Positions 58,211 through 64,000 of a stretch of 64,000 nucleotides of DNA are shown piece by piece. The notes below the pieces were generated by a model, which ran no database searches, was not told the DNA's origin, and saw nothing but the letters and a program-made list of their open reading frames with translations. The number at the start of each line of letters is the position of its first letter. The first letter of the stretch is position 1. Position numbers and translations under genes: made by a program. The stretch is from Methyloversatilis sp. RAC08 (lineage in GTDB: Bacteria; Pseudomonadota; Gammaproteobacteria; Burkholderiales; Rhodocyclaceae). Location: positions 1,922,001 to 1,986,000 of the forward strand of contig NZ_CP016448.1 in the NCBI RefSeq assembly GCF_001713355.1, given 5' to 3'.

Positions 58211-58906
58211 ATGAACCCCGACACCCTGAACCACATCCGCGCGATCGCCTTCGACCTCGACGGCACGCTGGTCGACAGCGCACCCGACATCTGCGCAGCA
58301 CTCAATGCCGGCCTGATCAAGGCCGGCCTCGCGAGCGCCGATCTCGACACCGCGCGCGGCTGGATTGGCGGCGGCCCGGATCTGCTGATCCGCCGTGCGC
58401 TGGCGCACTTCGGCATCGCAGACAGCGACGGCGCGCTGCAGGCGCAGCTGCGCCAGGCCTTCGATGCAGCAACGCTGGCCGCACCGCTGAAGTACGGCCA
58501 TGTGTATGACGGCATCGCAGACATGATCGAAGGCCTGTACGGCGTGTTTCCGCTCGCCGTGGTCACCAACAAGCCGACCCCGCTGGCGTGCGCCGTGCTC
58601 GGCGCGGCCGGCCTGCTGCCCTTCATGGCGTCGGTCCATGGCGGCGACCGGGCAGAAGAGCTTAAGCCGTCGCCGGCGCCGCTGCTGGCCGCGGCACAGC
58701 GGCTGCACGTTGCGCCGCACGAGCTGCTGATGGTGGGCGACAGTTCGGCCGACCTGCTGGCGGCGCGCGCCGCCGGCTGCCCGGTGGTGCTGGTGGGCTG
58801 GGGATATGGCGCGCATTCGATACCCGAAGGCATCGAGCCCTGGCATGTCGCATCGCCCGCGCAACTGTTGCAGGAAATGATGTCGCGCTGCGCCGAACAG
58901 GGGTAG
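58211..58906 (+). CDS. cbbZ: Phosphoglycolate phosphatase CbbZ
   Basis: The 231-residue HAD phosphatase has motif I FDLDGTLVDSAPDI, motif II VVTNKPT, Lys in EELKPSPAPL and motif IV MVGDSSADLLAARAAG. It removes phosphate from 2-phosphoglycolate made by the oxygenase reaction of RuBisCO. It starts 1 bp after cbbX. Confidence 0.95.
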   Translation: MNPDTLNHIRAIAFDLDGTLVDSAPDICAALNAGLIKAGLASADLDTARGWIGGGPDLLIRRALAHFGIADSDGALQAQLRQAFDAATLAAPLKYGHVYDGIADMIEGLYGVFPLAVVTNKPTPLACAVLGAAGLLPFMASVHGGDRAEELKPSPAPLLAAAQRLHVAPHELLMVGDSSADLLAARAAGCPVVLVGWGYGAHSIPEGIEPWHVASPAQLLQEMMSRCAEQG

Positions 58907-59035
58907 CGCGACCGGGATGGAGAGGGAAGAGCAGGCAGCACCCCGGCCGGACCGCGCCCGCAGAGGCGCGGCCGGACAACCGGGCATAAAAATGACATGC
59001 ACAATGACCGAGCAATGATCTGAGGGGAGACCGAA

Positions 59036-60130
59036 ATGCCGACAGGCGGACGCAGTACGTTGATCCAGTTCCTGATCGAGGAGCGGCGCCGGCACCCGGG
59101 CGCCACCGGCGACCTGAACGGCCTGATTGCCGACATCGCGCTCGCCTGCAAGGCGATCTCGCGCAAGGTTGCGTTCGGCGGTCTGGCCGACGTGCTGGGC
59201 GACCATGACAAGAGCGGATCGGGTCGCGCGATCAATGTACAGGGCGAAACGCAGAAGACGCTCGACGTGCTGAGCAACAACATCTTCCTGCGTGCCAACG
59301 AATGGGGCGGGCACGTCGCCGCCATGGCGTCGGAGGAGCTGGATGACATCCACCTGCTGCCGGGCCACTATCCGCGCGGCAAGTACCTGCTGGCGTTCGA
59401 CCCGCTCGACGGTTCGTCGAACATCGACGTGGACGTGTCGGTCGGCAGCATCTTTTCGATCACGCGCGCCGTGCGGCCCGGCGAAGACGCGACCGGCGCC
59501 GACTTCCTGCAGCCGGGCACGCAGCAGGTGTGCGCCGGCTACGCCATCTACGGCCCGTCCACGATGCTCGTGCTGACGCTGGGCAATGGCACGCACGCCT
59601 TCACGCTCGACCCGGTGCTGGGCGAATGGGTGCTCAGCCACGCCAACCTGACGGTGCCGCGCAGCACGCGCGAATTCGCCATCAACGCGTCGAACAGCCG
59701 CTTCTGGGAACCCGCGGTGCGTCGCTATGTCGATGAGTGTCTGGCTGGAAAAACCGGACCGCGCGGCGAAGATTTCAACATGCGCTGGATCGCCTCGCTG
59801 GTGGCCGAAACGCATCGCATCCTGATGCGTGGCGGCGTGTTCATGTATCCGCGCGACACGAAGGACCCGTCGAAACCGGGTCGTCTGCGCCTGCTGTACG
59901 AGGCGAACCCGGTGTCTTTCCTGATCGAGCAGGCGGGCGGCATGGCGAGCACCGGGCACAGCAGGCTGATGGAGGTGCAGCCGACGTCGCTGCACCAGCG
60001 CATTCCTTTCGTCTTCGGCTCGGCCGAAGAAGTGACGCGCATCGAGGCGTATCACCGCGAGCCGCAACCGGACACCTATGAATCGCCCCTGTTCGGGCGA
60101 CGTGGCCTGTTCGCCGGTCAGAACGGCTGA
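59036..60130 (+). CDS. cbbF: Fructose-1,6-bisphosphatase class 1
   Basis: The 364-residue enzyme has metal-binding [19 protein letters not shown] and the active-site block [20 protein letters not shown] with [17 protein letters not shown]. It regenerates fructose 6-phosphate in the Calvin cycle, with possible sedoheptulose bisphosphatase activity. It is 129 bp after cbbZ, the longest gap after cbbS, and may have its own promoter. Confidence 0.95.
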   Translation: MPTGGRSTLIQFLIEERRRHPGATGDLNGLIADIALACKAISRKVAFGGLADVLGDHDKSGSGRAINVQGETQKTLDVLSNNIFLRANEWGGHVAAMASEELDDIHLLPGHYPRGKYLLAFDPLDGSSNIDVDVSVGSIFSITRAVRPGEDATGADFLQPGTQQVCAGYAIYGPSTMLVLTLGNGTHAFTLDPVLGEWVLSHANLTVPRSTREFAINASNSRFWEPAVRRYVDECLAGKTGPRGEDFNMRWIASLVAETHRILMRGGVFMYPRDTKDPSKPGRLRLLYEANPVSFLIEQAGGMASTGHSRLMEVQPTSLHQRIPFVFGSAEEVTRIEAYHREPQPDTYESPLFGRRGLFAGQNG

Positions 60131-60171
60131 GCGGTGCGCACGGAACAGAATCCAGTCATCACGAGGTTGCC

Positions 60172-61050
60172 ATGTCAGTCAGACACCCCATCGTTGCGAT
60201 CACCGGCTCGTCCGGCGCCGGCACCACATCGGTCACCCGTACTTTCGAAAGCATTTTCCGCCGTGAGGGCGTGGCCGCGGCGGTGATCGAGGGCGACAGC
60301 TTTCATCGCTACGACCGCGCCGAAATGAAGCGTGCCGCTGCCGAAATCGATCCGAAGGAAAAGCCGCACTTCAGCCATTTCGGCGAAGAAGCCAATCTGT
60401 TCGATGAGCTCGAAACGCTGTTCCGCACCTATTCGGAAACCGGTACCGGACGCAGCCGCAAATACCTGCACAACGACGAAGAGGCCGCCCCCTGGGATCA
60501 GCCGGCAGGCACCTTCACGCCCTGGGCCGACCTGCCGCCGAGCGAGCTGCTGTTCTACGAAGGCCTGCACGGCGGTGTGAAGACCGACACCATCGACGTG
60601 TCGCGCTACCCCGACCTGCTGATCGGCGTGGTGCCGGTCATCAATCTGGAATGGATACAGAAGATTCACCGCGACCGCAGCACGCGCGGCTACTCGACCG
60701 CCGCGGTGACCGACGTGATCCTCGGCCGCATGCACGACTACGTGCATTACATCTGCCCGCAATTCACGCGCACCCACATCAACTTCCAGCGCGTGCCGGT
60801 GGTCGATACCAGCGACCCCTTCATCGCGCGCACCATTCCAAGCGCAGATGAAAGCCTGGTGGTGATTCGCTTTTCGAATCCGCGCGGCTTCGATTTCCCT
60901 TACCTGCTGAGCATGCTGCACGACTCCTTCATGTCGCGCGCCAACACGCTGGTGGTGCCGGGCGGCAAGATGGAACTGGCAATGCAGCTCATTTTCACGC
61001 CGATGATCCTGCGTCTGCTGGAACGCCGTCGGCAGCAGCGGGCAGCATGA
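60172..61050 (+). CDS. cbbP: Phosphoribulokinase
   Basis: The 292-residue proteobacterial-type kinase has P-loop ITGSSGAGTTSVT, EGDSFHRYDRAEMK and FYEGLHGGV, then EWIQKIHRDRSTRGYS. It makes ribulose 1,5-bisphosphate from ribulose 5-phosphate and ATP. It lacks the thioredoxin-sensitive cysteines of plant enzymes. It is placed 41 bp after cbbF. Confidence 0.96.
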   Translation: MSVRHPIVAITGSSGAGTTSVTRTFESIFRREGVAAAVIEGDSFHRYDRAEMKRAAAEIDPKEKPHFSHFGEEANLFDELETLFRTYSETGTGRSRKYLHNDEEAAPWDQPAGTFTPWADLPPSELLFYEGLHGGVKTDTIDVSRYPDLLIGVVPVINLEWIQKIHRDRSTRGYSTAAVTDVILGRMHDYVHYICPQFTRTHINFQRVPVVDTSDPFIARTIPSADESLVVIRFSNPRGFDFPYLLSMLHDSFMSRANTLVVPGGKMELAMQLIFTPMILRLLERRRQQRAA

Positions 61051-61102
61051 ACGGCATGATCACCCGACCGGACAGGCGGCGACGAATGCCGCCGCAGCGG
61101 AC

Positions 61103-61927
61103 ATGGTGAGGCGGATCGCCATCGACGGCTGCGGGCGCACCGCGCGCAACGCGCGGGCGGCAATCTGCACGCACCCGGCGTTCTGCGCCAATGGCGGGCT
61201 GGAACTGGTGAACGTGGCCGTGCGCGGCGAGGCTACGCCGGCCTGGGGCAAACACGGCGTCGACATCGTGCTCGACTGTTCGGGCGACGATCCGCGGCGG
61301 CACCTTGCCGCGGGTGCGACCAAGGTGCTGTGCGGCGCGCCGGCCGGCGGCTTCGCGTTCGACGGCCTGGTGGTGTTCGGCGTGAACCACATGCGGATCG
61401 ATGGCTCGCACCGCCTGCTGCACGGCGCGTGCAGCGCCACCCACGGCATCGCGCCGGTGGCGCGCCTGCTGCACTACGCGCTGGGCATCGAGCACGCCGT
61501 CATCACGCCGATGCACGATGTGCAGCACTGCGCCGGCATCGCCTGCGAGCGAGAAGGCAGCGTGGCTGCGCAGCTGCAGCAGGTACTGCCGCGCCTGCCG
61601 GGTGCGCTGGACGAAACACCGCCGGTACATTTGCCGGACTGCGATCTGGTGCTGCTCGGCATGGTGTTCGCCGCCGGGCGCGACACCAGCGTGGAAGAAG
61701 TGAACGCACTGATCCAGTGCGCCAGCTTCGGCGCCTACGGCGACCTGCTGCGCTACTGCGACGGCCCTGACGACACGACCAGCGCAACCGACCTGCATTC
61801 CTGCCTGTTCCAGGCGGCGCTGACCCAGGTGTCGGGCCGCATCGTCAAGGTGTGCGCCGGCTACCGCAGCGAACTGGGTTACGCACGCCGGCTGGTCGAC
61901 ACCCTGGAAGTGATGGCGCGCGTCTGA
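61103..61927 (+). CDS. Shrunken GAPDH-like protein in the cbb operon
   Basis: The 274-residue product resembles glyceraldehyde-3-phosphate dehydrogenase (usually ~335 residues) in order: RRIAIDGCGRTARNARAAI, AAGATKVLCGAP, GACSATHGIAPVARLL with the nucleophile at Cys110, ITPMHDVQH with His138, and KVCAGYRSELGYARRLVDTL. Two segments are missing: about 35-45 residues after the first NAD-binding strand, and most of the S-loop after His138. Normal catalysis therefore looks unlikely. It is an intact reading frame, 52 bp after cbbP. Confidence 0.8.
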   Translation: MVRRIAIDGCGRTARNARAAICTHPAFCANGGLELVNVAVRGEATPAWGKHGVDIVLDCSGDDPRRHLAAGATKVLCGAPAGGFAFDGLVVFGVNHMRIDGSHRLLHGACSATHGIAPVARLLHYALGIEHAVITPMHDVQHCAGIACEREGSVAAQLQQVLPRLPGALDETPPVHLPDCDLVLLGMVFAAGRDTSVEEVNALIQCASFGAYGDLLRYCDGPDDTTSATDLHSCLFQAALTQVSGRIVKVCAGYRSELGYARRLVDTLEVMARV

Positions 61928-61975
61928 TCCTGCCCGGCTGGCCGCAAGGGCAGGTCGCAACCGGCTGCGAATGTG

Positions 61976-63835
61976 TCATCCACCTGTGCTGCCCTGCATG
62001 GCCTTAAGACGCGCAGCGAATCCACGTTCTGCGGAGGCCGTCACCAGCAGGCGCTCGGTCGATCGCGTCATGGCGACATACAGCAGCTTGGCGTCGGCCG
62101 CCACGCGATCCGCGTCGTCTTCGGCCCGCGGCAGCGTGTGGGCGCCGCACACGACCATGAACGGAAATTCCAGGCCCTTGCTGCTGTGCATGGTCATGAG
62201 CTTCACGGTGTCCTCGGACGGGCTGAAACGACGCTTCGATCTCGAATCGGACAGCCAGTGCACCGGAATCGACGCGGCCATCAGGTAACGATGAAGACGA
62301 TCGCCGATGTACTTGTCGGGGCAGGCAATGCACATGTCGGCCCACGCCACGCCGCGTTCCGCATGCATCTTCTTCAACGTGCGCGTGATCAGCGCCATTT
62401 CCTCGGCGTCCGACTCGAGAATGCGCAGCACCGGCGGCGGTCCGCGACGGCCGCTCGACTGCGGTTCGAGCAGCGGCACGTGGTCGTCGTCGGCATCGGC
62501 CGCGGTCAGGTAGGCGCGCGCGAAGTCGTAGGCGAAGCGGATCACGTCCTCGGTGTTGCGGTAGTTGAGCTTGAGCACCGTGCTGCGGCCGCGCGCCTGT
62601 ATGCCCACGCTGGACAGACTGAAGTCCAGACCGCCGCGCTTGCCGTAGATGGACTGCGCATCGTCGTACAGCATCAGGAAGGCGTTGGTTTCCGGATCGA
62701 CCATGCCGACGACGAGGCGCAACCACTCGGGCGCGAAGTCGTGCCCCTCGTCGATCATCACGGCACCGTACTGGGCGCGCGGTATGGCGCCCTTGTCGAC
62801 GGCATCGATCACCGCGGACACGACACGATCGAAATAGTCCTTCCCGGCCGCCGGGCGCTCGACGTGATACGCCCGCAACTGCTCGCTGCACCAGTCGTGA
62901 AAGTGGTACACGCTCACCTTGCCGGCAAGGCCGCGGGTGGCGATGAGGTCGCGCAGGCGAGCCGCCAGCGCGATGTTGTAGCAGAGCACGAGAATGGGTC
63001 TGGCGAGAACGCGCGCCAGATGCAGGCAGCGGTAACCGAGGATGAGCGTCTTTCCGGATCCGGCCACGCCGTGGATGACGCGGTGCCCCTCTCCCAGGCT
63101 GCGCGCCAGCATCTCCTGCTGCATGTCCATCACCCGGACGAGGTCCGGCAGCAGGCCGTCGTCCGAAGCGTCTTCACCCACCTCGGCGAAGAGGTCTGCC
63201 TGCTGATGACCGATGCGCACCTCCGGAAACAGATGCCAGCGTATGCGGTCGATCTGCGGCAGCGTGAGACTTTGCGGGAAGCTCACGTCGAACATGTTCC
63301 ACAACTGCTGCTGGAAGGCTTCGGCATCGCTCGCCTCGCGCATTTCGTCGGCGCAGATCACGCGATGCGGCGGCAATACGTCGCCGAGGTCGGTGGCTTC
63401 GAACTGTTTGCGCGTCATGCCGCTGAGTACGACGCCATAGCCCCACGGCAGCACGAGCTTGCCGCGATGCCGGCCTTCCTGCTGCACCAGCTGCGGATCG
63501 CGTTCCAGATCGCCGATCAGCTGATAGGCGCACTGCCTGACCTGTTCCAGCGGATTGCTCACCACCCTCGGACCGGCCTCGGTCAGAAGCTGCACGGATA
63601 CGCGGTCGATGGACTGCAGGGTGGCCAGGCGCCAGTCCTTCACCTCGAGCAGCAAAAGGCCGCGGCGGGGGTGCAGGACGATGAAATCCGAGTACCGCCG
63701 GCGGGCACCGACCGGCATGTCGTACCAGCACAGGTAGTCGTCTTCGAGCTTGTCTGCGAGACGCTGCGCGAAACGTCGTTCGCCCGCCTGCATGCGCGAG
63801 GCGCAGGCGCCGTATGAAGGAATGAGCGTGGCCAT
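61976..63835 (-). CDS. NERD-domain UvrD-like helicase
   Basis: The 619-residue protein has an N-terminal NERD nuclease-related domain with the catalytic set intact (YSDFIVLHPRRGLLLLEVKD; Asp50, Glu64, Lys66), then a superfamily 1 helicase core: GVAGSGKT, VMIDEGHDFAPEW, LKLNYRNTEDVIRFA, MTMHSSKGLEFPFM and LLYVAMTRSTERL. It is a candidate nuclease-helicase for DNA repair or phage defence; no defence partner is visible. It converges on the cbb operon with 48 bp between. Confidence 0.87.
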   Translation of the reverse strand: MATLIPSYGACASRMQAGERRFAQRLADKLEDDYLCWYDMPVGARRRYSDFIVLHPRRGLLLLEVKDWRLATLQSIDRVSVQLLTEAGPRVVSNPLEQVRQCAYQLIGDLERDPQLVQQEGRHRGKLVLPWGYGVVLSGMTRKQFEATDLGDVLPPHRVICADEMREASDAEAFQQQLWNMFDVSFPQSLTLPQIDRIRWHLFPEVRIGHQQADLFAEVGEDASDDGLLPDLVRVMDMQQEMLARSLGEGHRVIHGVAGSGKTLILGYRCLHLARVLARPILVLCYNIALAARLRDLIATRGLAGKVSVYHFHDWCSEQLRAYHVERPAAGKDYFDRVVSAVIDAVDKGAIPRAQYGAVMIDEGHDFAPEWLRLVVGMVDPETNAFLMLYDDAQSIYGKRGGLDFSLSSVGIQARGRSTVLKLNYRNTEDVIRFAYDFARAYLTAADADDDHVPLLEPQSSGRRGPPPVLRILESDAEEMALITRTLKKMHAERGVAWADMCIACPDKYIGDRLHRYLMAASIPVHWLSDSRSKRRFSPSEDTVKLMTMHSSKGLEFPFMVVCGAHTLPRAEDDADRVAADAKLLYVAMTRSTERLLVTASAERGFAARLKAMQGSTGG

Positions 63836-64000
63836 GCTTGAGGATGACGGCACGAAACATCGCGCATGATAGACGAATGGATCTGCCAGGGTCACCGACG
63901 CGCAGGCGCGCGGCCTGCAGACTTCGTGCCTTCAAAGCAAGGCGCCGCGCCCCGTTCCACTGCCAGGTGCGGTCAGCAAGCGGAGCGTACTCAGGCCACC
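63836..64000. other. Non-coding end of window
   Basis: 165 bp upstream of the NERD-helicase gene. I see no hairpin, promoter consensus or credible gene. Confidence 0.3.

Overview
This is a GC-rich chromosomal window from a betaproteobacterium. Gene families and order (dprA-smg-topB, entericidin, PEP-CTERM proteins, red-type RuBisCO, a Ralstonia-like hox cluster) suggest a Burkholderiales or Rhodocyclales relative; naming a genus would be guessing. The dominant theme is aerobic hydrogen-driven autotrophy: about 31 kb of [NiFe]-hydrogenase genes (22-54 kb) next to a Calvin-cycle operon (54-62 kb).

Layout. 0-23 kb is mostly ordinary chromosome: the end of a cell-envelope-type protein, dprA, smg, topB, an entericidin, NnrU, a PPC-domain protein, a helicase with a degenerate nuclease-like N-terminus followed immediately by a btuCDF-like cobalamin importer, an AmpG-like permease, an HDOD protein, a YqjD/YqjE-type stress trio, a GDSL esterase, exonuclease III, pyrE, comM/yifB, a RidA protein, DUF202 and a class V aminotransferase.

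22-54 kb holds, almost entirely on the minus strand, three hydrogenases and their support. These are the membrane-bound O2-tolerant enzyme (hoxK, hoxG, hoxZ), the soluble NAD-reducing enzyme (hoxF, hoxU, hoxY, hoxH) and the regulatory H2 sensor (hoxB, hoxC) with its kinase hoxJ and sigma-54 activator hoxA. One maturation set serves them (hoxM, L, O, Q, R, T, V, W, X and hypA, B, F, C, D, E), together with a nickel module (hupE, nikR and a TonB-dependent receptor). Most neighbours overlap by 4 nt. Unexpected passengers are a HigA-like regulator between hoxZ and hoxM, a PEP-CTERM gene on the opposite strand between hoxB and hoxC, and a Fic-fold regulator directly upstream of nikR.

53.9-62 kb: cbbR is divergent from cbbL, cbbS, cbbX, cbbZ, cbbF, cbbP and a shrunken GAPDH-like gene. 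Two TAAG-N5-CTTA motifs in front of cbbL are likely CbbR sites, and a large REP-like palindrome separates cbbL from cbbS. The window closes with a NERD-helicase.

How the parts could work together (inference from families): HoxBC senses H2 and signals through HoxJ to HoxA, which activates sigma-54 promoters such as the one proposed upstream of hoxK. The hydrogenases then feed electrons to the respiratory chain and NAD, and the cbb operon spends the ATP and reductant on CO2 fixation. Nickel entry appears to be controlled by NikR through a 28-bp operator, next to a sigma-54-like element, in front of the TonB receptor gene.
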